Made by a program: the position numbers and the translations under genes. Of a DNA stretch of 64,000 nucleotides, positions 1 through 7,560 are shown piece after piece. Each line of letters starts with the position of its first letter. Position 1 is the stretch's first letter. The stretch spans positions 310,001 through 374,000 of the forward strand of contig NZ_JMSQ01000008.1 in assembly GCF_000696575.1 (NCBI RefSeq). Direction: 5' to 3'. Source of the stretch: Siccibacter colletis (GTDB taxonomy: Bacteria > Pseudomonadota > Gammaproteobacteria > Enterobacterales > Enterobacteriaceae). The notes below the pieces were generated by a model, which made no database searches, had not been told where the DNA came from, and was given only the letters and a program-made list of their open reading frames with translations.

Positions 1-105
1 AAAAACAATCAATGTTGCAATGACATCAGAGATTGCGGATAGTAAGGCACAGAAGACAAGACCTACTACTATAAAAAAACATACCGATTTTTTACTTATC
101 TTCAT
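1..105 (-). CDS. Small membrane immunity-like protein, partial (runs off left edge)
   Basis: The frame is open for 35 codons from an ATG at 105-103 to the window edge, so only the N-terminus is visible. It begins MKISKK and continues into a hydrophobic helix, as expected of a small inner-membrane CDI immunity protein. It overlaps the 3' end of the toxin-like gene at 92-568 by 14 bases, the same tight coupling seen for cdiA/cdiI at 8202-8230. A degraded copy of the same start lies at 7225-7407. Membrane location and immunity role are inferred from size, hydrophobicity and position. Confidence 0.55.
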   Translation of the reverse strand, partial: MKISKKSVCFFIVVGLVFCALLSAISDVIATLIVF

Positions 106-608
106 TTTCAGCCTTTTTAAGTTTGTCTTTAACTTGATTACCAACATATTCACTCGACATAGATCCACTAACGGCTTCCAGTATATTTTTAGTGCTTTCT
201 TTAACTACAGGTTCAAGTATACCCACTCCTTTGGAAACAGCACTACCTGCAACGGATCCTGCCGCAGCTCCTAATGCTTCATTGGTTTTATCTTTTCCTT
301 GAATACTACTTCCGACTAAGGCTCCACCTACATTAATTAACGCTGTTGCACTAACTCCTTTCCCATTAGTCAATATTGCAGTAACTCCTGCCATAATTGC
401 ATCAACATAACTGAATGGATCGTTTCCTGCTAACTGAACGCCAGTATTTACCGTAGTACCAATCGCCACATTCATTGTCATACCTTTTACCGTAAGCCCT
501 GGCACACTGCTTCCGAACATTACTGGCGCATCACCAACTCGTATTCGATTTATGATAGTCCCATGCACTAATCGCAGACTCTGCTGCTCTTAAGGCTTCT
601 TTGGGTCC
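92..608 (-). pseudogene. Orphan CdiA toxin tip, membrane-active type, 5' end frameshifted
   Basis: A frame open from a GTG at 568 to a stop at 92-94 encodes about 158 residues rich in glycine, alanine and small hydrophobic residues, ending in a charged tail (VKDKLKKAENEDK). The cdiA toxin tip has the same composition and a similar tail (SNKVKDGINEKDKK). A coding-like stretch in another frame at roughly 553-608 (KEALRAAESAISAWDYHK) leads into it, so a one-base indel near 545-558 has broken the 5' end. No VENN motif precedes it. The overlapping small hydrophobic gene downstream suggests a pore-forming or ionophore toxin with a membrane immunity protein; this is inference. It is probably silent unless recombined behind a full cdiA. 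Confidence 0.5.
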
Positions 609-692
609 GCGTCTTGTCCGACAGGAACGTCAGCTGATGCGCGAACGGGTTCCCTGGTGATCGAGCCGGTCAGGGGCTGACGGGTAAAAAGA

Positions 693-718
693 AGATCCCG
701 GCGCTAAGGCCGGGATCT
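693..718 (-). terminator. Hairpin terminator after an immunity remnant
   Basis: Perfect 10-bp stem (693-702 pairing with 709-718) with a 6-base loop. On the minus strand it is followed by a T-rich run (TCTTTTTA) and begins 8 bases after the stop codon at 726-728. A related, imperfect hairpin follows the next immunity remnant at 2359-2381. Confidence 0.6.
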
Positions 719-725
719 ATTTCAG

Positions 726-1000
726 CTAGTAAAAACCTGGATCTATCCGGCCTGCTGCTTTCAGTATTTCAAGGAAGCATTTATAAGTTTCGGGACCCTT
801 TTCAACCAGATCATCCAATATTCTTTCTGCTATGAGGGGTTTAAAAAAACAATATCTTCAAAAAAATAAAGTCACCTAATATTGTAGGGTCAACTATTTC
901 TACTTTATCCGCATTGAGCACAGACAAGCCATACCCTTTGATTAGACCATAAAAAATATTTTTCCCAACACGCAGTAAATAGCGTAGATTTCTATTAGTG
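726..1000 (-). pseudogene. Remnant of an orphan immunity-like gene with two homopolymer slips
   Basis: Reading leftward, one frame gives YGLIKGYGLSVLNADKVEIV, then DPTILGDFIF; after two T7 tracts the coding sense continues as FKPLIAERILDDLVEKG and ends IDPGFY at a stop at 726-728. Adding one T to each T7 tract (rc of about 843-849 and 860-866) restores a single frame, so two -1 slips are the simplest explanation. The 5' end is unclear. The family is not recognised. Its position among toxin/immunity cassettes suggests an immunity gene whose toxin has been lost. Confidence 0.45.
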
Positions 1001-1021
1001 TTTCATCATTTTCTTTTATTT

Positions 1022-1642
1022 TTATTTAAGAATATCCTTAATAGAATCAATAACCTTAGCAGGTTCACTAACATGTCGCAGGGTGAGGTAATTTTCATAA
1101 TTTTATCCTCAAGCTCCAGTAATCTCGCCGCGGATTTATCACCCAGCAGATTATTCTCAACGTTAATACGGCAAACAATATGCCCCGTCCAGAGATTCAT
1201 ACTGTGTGATAGCATCTCTGCCTTCTGCGAGATACTCAACATCAATTGGTTCTGGCGGAAAATCTATTGTATAAAATCCTTCCAGGAATAAACGATACTG
1301 CTCCAGTACATATAATGTTTGCTCGATAGTTAAAAGTACCTGTTGCTCTTCCACATGCTCACACCCAATAAATACTTTATCATGCGTAACCATCACCCAA
1401 TGAGCATTACCTATGCCAAAGTTGCCATCAGTTGTTTTTCCTGATGCATACTCAGTTAGATTTTTAACCCAGATATCAACAGAATGAATACCATATTGAA
1501 TGTCATTAGACAACCATCCTGAAATCTCACGTGCTCCATACCCTACTACCCCTCCATCAGAGGAATTACGTATTTTTCCACCAATAGGAATAAATAAATT
1601 ACTATTTTCATCCCACCAGAAAATGATTTTATCATTCAACAT
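1022..1642 (-). pseudogene. Immunity gene paired with the EndoU-like toxin remnant, frameshifted
   Basis: An ATG at 1642 opens a frame of 159 codons to a stop at 1163. Coding-like sequence continues in a second frame (NLWTGHIVCRINVENNLLGD) and then a third (LRHVSEPAKVIDSIKDILK) to a stop at 1022-1024, implying indels near 1195-1215 and near 1090-1100. A full product would be about 205 residues, soluble and acidic. The ATG shares one base with the stop of the upstream EndoU-like remnant, the usual toxin-immunity coupling. The function as cognate immunity is inferred from position. It may still make a truncated 159-residue protein. Confidence 0.5.
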
Positions 1643-1930
1643 TATTTATTCCTCCCGGTATAAACAGGCCACGCAGTCGCACCTGTTCCATCTGGTTTGC
1701 CATAATAACCTTGAATCTTCACACCGCCAGATGATTTCCCGCTCCACATTTCTGTATTCGGTATCCTTCCAGAATTTTTAAACGCGCTTTCAATCTCTTG
1801 AGCTGTCTGCCGTTTTGACCATTGCTCAGGAAAGAATGTCGTTTATGCTTTTTTATTAACCCACTGCCCTGTGGCTGAGTCTCTGACTGATATGTAGCCT
1901 TTTGAAACGCCAGTTGAATCAGGAGAAGCC
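1642..1930 (-). pseudogene. EndoU-like RNase toxin tip remnant with in-frame stop
   Basis: Minus-strand translation gives SKGYISVRDSATGQWVNKKA, a TAA stop at 1843-1845, then TTFFPEQWSKRQTAQEIESA and a C-terminus with GGVKIQGYYGKPDG followed by TAWPVYTGRNK. The order FFP.xWS, a helix, GVKIxGY and a final (T)A(W/Y)P(V)Y matches the C-terminal half of bacterial EndoU nucleases, a known CDI toxin class. The N-terminal half with the catalytic histidines is missing; the fragment is joined directly to a piece of upstream cdiA sequence in another frame. It is therefore non-functional. The family call rests on remembered motifs. Confidence 0.55.
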
Positions 1931-2051
1931 CAAGGTGCCGGTGTCGAGGCGGTTCTTATCCGCGCTGGCGGTGGAGCCGATAACTGCACCGTTCAGTTGG
2001 GTGTGCTCGCCCACGGTGACATCGAAGCTGCCTTTCCCGGCGTAGATCCCG
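1926..2051 (-). repeat. Internal cdiA fragment (copy of 9808-9933)
   Basis: These 126 bases are colinear and nearly identical with 9808-9933 of cdiA, which lies about 1 kb upstream of the VENN coding site in the gene's 3' part. On the left it runs into the EndoU-like remnant and on the right into the SymE-like fragment. It is a scar of recombination within the cdi locus rather than a gene. Confidence 0.85.
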
Positions 2052-2080
2052 CTGCGAGTACTACAGCCTGGCTATGCGAA

Positions 2081-2338
2081 ATGCGATATTTTTTACGCGG
2101 CGAGTGGATAGCGCAGGCGGGATTTACTGACGGGATGCCGGTTAAGATCCGGGTGATGCCGGACTGCATCGTTATCACCACGCAGAACACCCGCGAGTTG
2201 TATGGCAGCGCCGAGGGGCTGAGCGTGGTCTCCGTCAACGGGCCGAAGATGAAGCAGTGGCTTAAGGCGTTCCCCGGCGTGCTGAACGACACAGGGGAGC
2301 GTCCGGCGATCAAGCGTGAGCGCGGGCATTTTGAGTAA
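2081..2338 (+). pseudogene. SymE-like type I toxin gene, N-terminally truncated
   Basis: Plus-strand codons from 2081 give MRYFLRGEWIAQAGF, then DGMPVKIRVMPDCIVIT and a variable tail ending at 2338. The pattern LkGxWLxxAGF, then GxPVxVxVxxxxIVIT, is the SymE / AbrB-like toxin core. The usual N-terminal arm is absent and the frame instead runs back into antisense of a cdiA fragment. SymE in E. coli is an SOS-induced toxin controlled by an antisense RNA; no LexA box or normal start region remains here. SymE-like genes are often found as debris in polymorphic toxin loci. A truncated product starting at 2081 cannot be excluded. Confidence 0.6.
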
Positions 2339-2358
2339 GACTGGCGGCTGACAGTAAG

Positions 2359-2381
2359 ATCCGGGCCATTCAGGCCGGGAT
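2359..2381 (-). terminator. Imperfect hairpin after the deaminase-immunity gene
   Basis: A 9-bp stem with one mismatch (2359-2367 with 2373-2381) lies 8 bases past the restored stop at 2389-2391. It resembles the hairpin at 693-718 in sequence and placement. The T-run is weak, so termination is uncertain. Confidence 0.35.
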
Positions 2382-2388
2382 TTATATG

Positions 2389-2783
2389 CTAATTCAGAAG
2401 ATCCGTTGATACATTGCCAGTATCGAAGAACTCTTTGAATATACTGACAACAAGGGAAAAGTCTTTTTAAGTTGACGTTCAGGCCAATAATTACCGAGAA
2501 CAATAATTTTGTTATTGTCCTTTGACATATCCCAGTATGAGCGAACATCTGAGCTATCTTCCGAATATTCCAACAGCGTGATTAGATAAAAGCCATCTTC
2601 TGATGAAACATCTATATTTACCGGACCAAAACTTGGTTCAGGTAAGACAACAAGCCTCATTGATCCCTGCTTATCCTTCAATTTTGACAATAATTCTTCA
2701 ACGTCAGGCCATTCGGGCCTACGTACCCTAGTAAAAGAACTTTTACCTGACAGGTAAAACTCTGCTTCCAGTTCAGTTTTCAT
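2389..2783 (-). pseudogene. Immunity gene for the deaminase-like toxin, C-terminal frameshift
   Basis: The start at 2783 (MKTELEAEFYLSG) is chosen because a GGAAG ribosome site lies 8 bases upstream and the toxin stop at 2789-2791 is 5 bases away. The frame reads to 2394, but after residue PERQL it turns into unlikely sequence. One base removed from or added to the A5 tract (T5 at 2464-2468 on the plus strand) gives DFSLVVSIFKEFFDTGNVST and a stop at 2389-2391, a far more natural tail. It resembles soluble immunity proteins of the Imm1 type that accompany deaminase toxins; this is recalled, not tested. Loss of the C-terminus probably impairs it. Confidence 0.55.
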
Positions 2784-2788
2784 TAATT

Positions 2789-4430
2789 TTACTTCCAAAT
2801 GAATTTTTTCATACCGGCTTCCCAATACAGGACATCAGCACTTCTTTCTTCATATATTGTTAGTGATTTAAGGCCTGATTTATCAGCCATTTTTACTATA
2901 TCAGCGCTGCAATAAGAACAAACACGCTCACCACTCACCGACATCAACATATCTTTGCCATTAGTCATCCCTTTATCACAGGCTTGCTGGATAACACCGA
3001 TCTCAGCATGAGCAGTCCCCATATTTCCATTAGACAGACTCTTATCAGGGCGTTTGTCAATTTGAGCCTGTATAATATCGTTTATTAGCGTTGGTTTATT
3101 AACGTCTGCCTAATACGAAGGTCTAGCCCCTTGGTTTGTATCAGTAAATCTGGCGCCATCAACGTTCCCTCTCGCAACCACCTTCAGGTTCGCATCTACA
3201 ATTTTACTGAGTTGTTTAGCTGCCGCTGCACCAAGTACAGGTGTCAGGGAGGCAACCGCTATTTCCATTCCCTGCTTAGTTTCGACGTACCCCTGCGCAG
3301 TCTGTCTGTCAACATCCAGCCATGCCATGAAGTAATTTGTCATGGCCTCTTTCACCTGTTGCTGATTCTGTGCGTCAACACTGGTGATATTCAGCAGGTT
3401 TACTATCTGCCCGTAAGCATCCGGATACATATCGCTGACTTGGTTATTGTAGTTTCCGGTTTCATAATCTCCTTTAGCTGCAATAACTTTCAATCTTTCA
3501 CCGGCACAAGCCGCGCTGGCTGCCTGTCCATTGCTACACGCAGCGATTACCGCCTTATCACTGCTGATATCTTTTTCAAGCAATGCATCATATTTCTGGT
3601 GTGCCTTTTCGCGCTCTGCCGGATCTTTACTGTTTTTAAGCGTCTGTTTTGCTATCTCAAGCTCTGTCTTCTCCGATACGCTCAACCAGTTATTCTCAAC
3701 CGTCGTCTTCCCGGTCTGGGCTGCGTAAGCCGCGCTCTGGGTGCTGTCGCCCACCAGTCCACCGGCGAGGCCCGAGGCCAGGGTGGCCAGCGCAGAGACG
3801 GTTTCTTTTTCGCTTTCGGTGAGTGCGCCTGCTTTTTTGCCGTACATCTCGGCGGCAATCATGCCCGTCAGTTCGCCGGTATCGCGCCCGCGGCACCTGC
3901 GGCGGCGTTCTGGCCCTGGGCGGCGGCGAGGGCGGCATTGACCACCGCGTGCGCCGCGATTTTTCCTGCATTATCGAGTCCGGATTTATGCCCGATAAAG
4001 TCCGCTATCCACGGTGCGGCACCGCCGGCCAGCGCGGCGCCCAGGTCATTACCCGCCAGCCCCTTAATCACCGCGCCCGCGGTGTCCATCACCCGGGAAT
4101 AGGTTCCGCCCACCCCGAAACCGCTCGCTTTCACTTCCGCGTCGTAATAGTTCTGGTAGGCCTGCGAGGCGATATCTTTCGCATCCGGGTTCGCTTTCGC
4201 GTTTTTATCCAGGATGTCCTGACGCGCCTTATCCAGGTCATCCTTTGACGCCGTCGCCAGCTTCGCTTTCGCCGCTTCGGTGGCGTGAATCGCCATCTCG
4301 CTGCGCACGATGTCCGTCGCCTGGCTCACCATCTCGCCCACCAGCTGCGCCTGCTGGATGCGCTGCTGCTCTTTCTCTTTATCAAATATCTGCGAAATCG
4401 AGCCGTTGGCATGCTCCACGTCGCGGCTGA
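2789..4430 (-). pseudogene. Orphan cdiA 3' fragment with deaminase-like toxin tip
   Basis: From 4430 to 3689 the sequence copies cdiA 9586-8844 and ends in VENN (3689-3700). A one-base deletion near 3880 (GGTATCG against GGTTATCG in cdiA) shifts the frame. After VENN comes WLSVSEKTELEIAKQ, the start of a cytoplasm-entry-type domain seen in many CdiA tips. A TAG at 3110-3112 then interrupts the frame; reading through it, ADVNKPTLINDIIQAQ leads to a toxin domain with HAEIG and CSYC. An HAE plus CxxC pair is the zinc-binding signature of the deaminase superfamily found in polymorphic toxins. The domain ends WEAGMKKFIWK at 2789. With no start region and two lesions it is a silent cassette. Confidence 0.7.
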
Positions 4431-4580
4431 CGTTGACGTTGAGCGAGCCACTAAATAAAAAAATTTTCTAATATTAGAGAATATAAAAAAGTTAAAAATG
4501 TGAAAATCATTATTAACAATTAAAATTCAGCCTAATGCGAAACATCCAAGTTATCAGAATAAATCATTTACCTTTATTAC
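4431..4580. other. AT-rich spacer without a gene
   Basis: About 150 bases of AT-rich sequence between the end of the cdiA-derived copy and the stop of the small membrane gene at 4581. No coding frame or strong hairpin was recognised. Confidence 0.5.
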
Positions 4581-4844
4581 TTAATTGCTATTTTTCTTTT
4601 CTATATATTTTGCCCTGAGCCAAATCCACCCCCCAAATAACCCCCCTCCTATAAGCGCCTGCTTGAAAGATGAGTAAAGCTCATTAGCCCAATCATAATA
4701 AAAACTAGTGTCATTTAAAATTGAAAATAAAACACTTGTACTTATACCCACAAGTATTAATGTTCCGAAAATAACAATTACCCAGAGCGCGATGAAAAAA
4801 ACAAGCATTAACACCCCAATATTCTTAATATTCAACATGCCCAT
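4581..4844 (-). CDS. Second small membrane immunity-like protein
   Basis: From an ATG at 4844 (MGMLNIKNIGVLMLVFF) the frame encodes about 87 residues with a strong N-terminal membrane helix, a polar loop (FYYDWANELYSS) and a second hydrophobic stretch (LIGGGLFGGWIW) before a basic tail. The frame also opens upstream to 4895, overlapping the neighbouring gene, so the start is uncertain. The topology and the aromatic motif before a glycine-rich helix resemble the adjacent 4868-5098 gene, suggesting tandem immunity genes from one ancestor. Function is inferred from position after a membrane-type CdiA toxin tip. Confidence 0.55.
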   Translation of the reverse strand: MGMLNIKNIGVLMLVFFIALWVIVIFGTLILVGISTSVLFSILNDTSFYYDWANELYSSFKQALIGGGLFGGWIWLRAKYIEKKNSN

Positions 4845-4867
4845 GTTTTTATAATCTTTCGTAAATG

Positions 4868-5098
4868 TTATTTTTTTAAATAAAGAAACCAACAACCAAT
4901 ACCCGCTATTAGACCACCGATAGATGCACCTCGAATAGCTCTTAAAAATCCCGACAGAAAATTACCCAATGGCACGTCCTGAAATAGATACAGATATGCT
5001 TTTGCTAATAGATATATAACCACAGCGATTAAATTCATTGTCAGAACAGATGTGACTACTAAAAAAATTAATAAAGCAATTTTTTTATTGTTATTCAT
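4868..5098 (-). CDS. Small membrane immunity-like protein (cognate of toxin tip 5095-5730)
   Basis: Seventy-six residues (MNNNKKIALLIFL at the start, WFLYLKK at the end) with two or three predicted membrane helices and a lysine-rich N-terminus. The ATG overlaps the toxin stop by four bases (ATGA), which implies translational coupling. A two- to three-helix inner-membrane protein is the typical immunity partner of a CdiA tip that forms a pore or ionophore. It is intact, unlike most immunity genes in the array. No family name is assigned. Confidence 0.65.
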   Translation of the reverse strand: MNNNKKIALLIFLVVTSVLTMNLIAVVIYLLAKAYLYLFQDVPLGNFLSGFLRAIRGASIGGLIAGIGCWFLYLKK

Positions 5099-6021
5099 TT
5101 CTCATCCTTTTTTATATTGGAATTTGCTGGATCTATCAAGATGTTAAATGCTTCACCAGCAGATCCGCCACCAACTGTTCCCATAACCCCAGGTAAAGGA
5201 TTTAACACCGCAGGTTTAGAAATACCCATGCCAATAGCATCCCATCGCAACGTCTTCCAGGTCGGATTAATGATATCATCAGCAACTGGAGCAATAAATT
5301 TATTACCTATTCCATAACCAATTGCCCCACCTAAGCCGCTAATTGTGCCATACAGGAATGGGTTTTTTCCATCTATATAGCTTGTAGTAGCCCCACCAGC
5401 TGCATTTATCATAACGGTTGATTTAAAACCTGTGTCTCTGGTCAAAGCACCGACCCAGTAAGCAGATATTATATTTTTCGGATCAATTGAACCATTCATC
5501 CCCAAATCAATTCCACCTACCGCCCCTGCACTAATTAGACCGCTTGCGATCATTGCAGAAGGTAAAACAAAGCCAGACATAGCTGTTCCCATTGCAGCTA
5601 CAGCCAGCTCGCATGACACTGGTGTATTGCCACTACAAGCTTCCTTAATAGCCGCTTGCTGTTCTTTTTGCCATTTTTCTACCGTACCCGGTTTATGGCC
5701 TTCCGCAGCAGCCAGTACACTGGCGAGATTATTATTCTCAACCGTCGTCTTCCCGGTCTGTGCGGCGTAAGCCGCACTCTGGGTGCTGTCGCCCACCAGT
5801 CCACCGGCGAGGCCAGAGGCCAGGGTGGCCAGCGCGGAGACGGTTTCTTTTTCGCTTTCGGTGAGTGCGCCTGCCTTCTTGCCGTACATCTCGGCGGCAA
5901 TCATGTCCGTTAGTTCGCCGGTTATCGCCCCTGCGGCACCCGCTGCGGCGTTCTGGCCCTGGGCGGCGGCGAGGGCGGCATTGACTACCGCGTGTGCCGC
6001 GATTTTGGCTGCATTATCGAG
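5095..6021 (-). CDS. Orphan cdiA 3' fragment with intact membrane-type toxin tip
   Basis: Positions 5731-6021 copy cdiA 8844-9134 without indels and end in VENN (5731-5742). The tip that follows, about 211 residues, begins NLASVLAAAEGHKPGTVEKW and becomes a long glycine- and alanine-rich hydrophobic region with several possible membrane helices, ending SNIKKDEK. The first in-frame ATG is at 5904 (MIAAEMYGKK), inside the copied pretoxin domain; no ribosome site is evident, so the fragment is unlikely to be secreted alone. Because the homology arm is intact, recombination with cdiA could place this tip on the full effector. A membrane-depolarising activity is inferred from composition and from the membrane immunity partner. 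Confidence 0.65.
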   Translation of the reverse strand, partial: LDNAAKIAAHAVVNAALAAAQGQNAAAGAAGAITGELTDMIAAEMYGKKAGALTESEKETVSALATLASGLAGGLVGDSTQSAAYAAQTGKTTVENNNLASVLAAAEGHKPGTVEKWQKEQQAAIKEACSGNTPVSCELAVAAMGTAMSGFVLPSAMIASGLISAGAVGGIDLGMNGSIDPKNIISAYWVGALTRDTGFKSTVMINAAGGATTSYIDGKNPFLYGTISGLGGAIGYGIGNKFIAPVADDIINPTWKTLRWDAIGMGISKPAVLNPLPGVMGTVGGGSAGEAFNILIDPANSNIKKDEK

Positions 6022-6147
6022 CGCGCCAAGGCTTTGCTATCAGTTATTAGTAATAACTTTACCGCTGATTTTTCCAAGCATGTAGGGGGGTCTATATAGA
6101 TCAAAGACTTACCACCAACTTCATTCGTAATGTACTATAAGTTAACA
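6022..6147. other. Junction spacer
   Basis: Sequence diverges abruptly from the cdiA copy at 6021. The following 126 bases hold no recognisable frame. Confidence 0.4.
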
Positions 6148-6600
6148 TTAATTAAAAATTATAAAATATAAACAAGCAAGATATGATACTTGTGAAAGCC
6201 ATAGGAAAAAGAATTTCAGGTTATTAAATCTTAAGCGAAGCAACTCCCTTATAAACATAACCTTTCCATTAATCTGCATTCTTATATTTGAAAAACATCG
6301 ACAATGTATAAAGAAAAGTAAATTGGTTGCAACCCCAGAAATTAATATATATCTCATAGAAGCACGCTCCCATTCAAGAGCACATCCCACGATATAAATA
6401 ACAAGAAACACGAAGGATGAGAAATTCGATAAAAATTTATTTTCGAAAAAAAGAAAGTCAAAAAAATAAAAGGATTCCATCCCTTTTCTCGCGCCACCCA
6501 ATACTTTGCAAACAAAAAAATAAAAAATTATCGCCAAAACTATCAATAGCGAAAACATAACAAAACCCAAAATCAAATCACTTCTTCCATCAAAAATCAT
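6148..6600 (-). CDS. Multi-helix membrane protein, probable CDI immunity
   Basis: One hundred and fifty residues from MIFDGRSDLILGFVMF to CLYFIIFN, with about four hydrophobic helices separated by short basic loops (CKVLGGARKG, CRCFSNIRMQ). The ATG overlaps the stop of the upstream toxin remnant by four bases (ATGA at 6597-6600), the standard arrangement of a toxin tip and its immunity gene. The gene is AT-rich compared with the core genome. It is intact although its toxin is broken. The family is not recognised; immunity is inferred from context. Confidence 0.55.
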   Translation of the reverse strand: MIFDGRSDLILGFVMFSLLIVLAIIFYFFVCKVLGGARKGMESFYFFDFLFFENKFLSNFSSFVFLVIYIVGCALEWERASMRYILISGVATNLLFFIHCRCFSNIRMQINGKVMFIRELLRLRFNNLKFFFLWLSQVSYLACLYFIIFN

Positions 6601-6790
6601 GGTAATATATCTCTGTTTGCTTTCCCATTTATATCGACTTCACGTAAAGGTGTGCGGGTTTTTACATCACTTATAGCTAATGATGGCCCCTCACCGGAAA
6701 TAAGCCTATCGAACCTATTCCATAACCCACATCAAATGAATAGGCATTGTCAGATTCCCCGATAAAACCTGAAAAATAAGGTCAGAAATC
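6597..6790 (-). pseudogene. Toxin tip remnant, frameshifted
   Basis: Minus-strand reading gives SDNAYSFDVGYGIGSIGLFP in one frame and then GPSLAISDVKTRTPLREVD in another, ending RDILP at a stop at 6597-6599. A one-base indel near 6690 joins them. The glycine-rich part resembles other membrane-type tips in this array. Sequence further upstream is unreadable, so only the last 60-70 residues survive. Confidence 0.45.
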
Positions 6791-6989
6791 AATTTGGTTT
6801 TGCACCACCAAACCTGAAATTATCAAATTTTGTTTCAGCAAAAAAATCGAATATTAAATCAATTTCTCAACACGGTGCTCGCTGCATCGACAACCTAAAA
6901 CAAAAATTTTCACTGCCTGCCGCCTTAAATTGTGTTCTTAGTACTATCGTTTATGAGGAAAATCTATTATTAGCTTGTAAAATGGGTAT
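6791..6989. other. AT-rich spacer without a gene
   Basis: No coding frame, promoter or terminator was recognised between the toxin remnant and the cdiI-like pseudogene. Confidence 0.4.
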
Positions 6990-7241
6990 TTAATGCTCAT
7001 CTCTTTTTCTTTGACACTCATTTATCTTAGCAAATAACTAGGATCCGCTGCCCGCTGCTATAGCCGCGATTAAGCTTACCGTTAGTACATTTTCGACATC
7101 GGATTTATCAATGAGCATGCGATGATGAATAACAAGCTTTATGCCTATTAAAGCAATTGAAAAAAAGAAAACACAGCATATAAATAGATAAAGTATTCCC
7201 AAAAGCAAAAGCTTTATCGTAATTTTATTTTTTCTTTTCAA
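6990..7241 (-). pseudogene. Paralogue of cdiI inactivated by an in-frame amber codon
   Basis: The frame starts MKRKNKITIKLLLLG at 7241 and stops at a TAG at 7038-7040 after AAIAAGSGS. Reading through gives LFAKINECQRKRDEH and a TAA at 6990-6992. The true cdiI at 7967-8230 has WLFTKIDERNEKK at the same point, so the TAG stands where a tryptophan TGG is expected. Length (83 codons against 87), the long N-terminal helix and the polar segment before the second helix also match. It is a decayed duplicate of the active immunity gene; a truncated 67-residue product lacking the cytoplasmic tail remains possible. Confidence 0.6.
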
Positions 7242-7407
7242 TAAATTCTTCCTTAATTGTATTACCGAAAAATTTCATCCGAAAGAAGCAATCATATTGC
7301 CATAAACCCTGAACGTGAACTAAAAAATAGGAAATTGCAGATAGCATGCGCAGAAAACAAGACTTATAACTATAAAAACATAAAACGATATTTTTACTTA
7401 TCTTCAT
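7225..7407 (-). pseudogene. Degraded copy of the immunity gene at 1-105
   Basis: It starts MKIS like the partial gene at the left edge, and the DNA stays alignable through LLSAIS, but indels throw it out of frame so that the reading becomes polar and unlike a membrane protein. It overlaps the toxin tail remnant on one side and the cdiI paralogue on the other. Confidence 0.5.
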
Positions 7408-7560
7408 TTTCAGCTTTTTAAGTTTGTCTTTAACTTGATTACCAAAATATTCACTCGATAGAGATCCACCAATAGCTTCAAGGATATTGTTTGTCCTTTA
7501 ATGTATAATTGTTTCTATTCTTACTACCCTCTGGACACAGCACCACCGGGGCAATTCGCC
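7394..7560 (-). pseudogene. Degraded copy of the toxin tail at 92-250
   Basis: Bases 7394-7500 are nearly identical to 92-195, and weaker similarity continues to about 7560. Deletions remove the frame. Together with 7225-7407 it duplicates the toxin/immunity pair at the left edge of the window. Confidence 0.6.
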
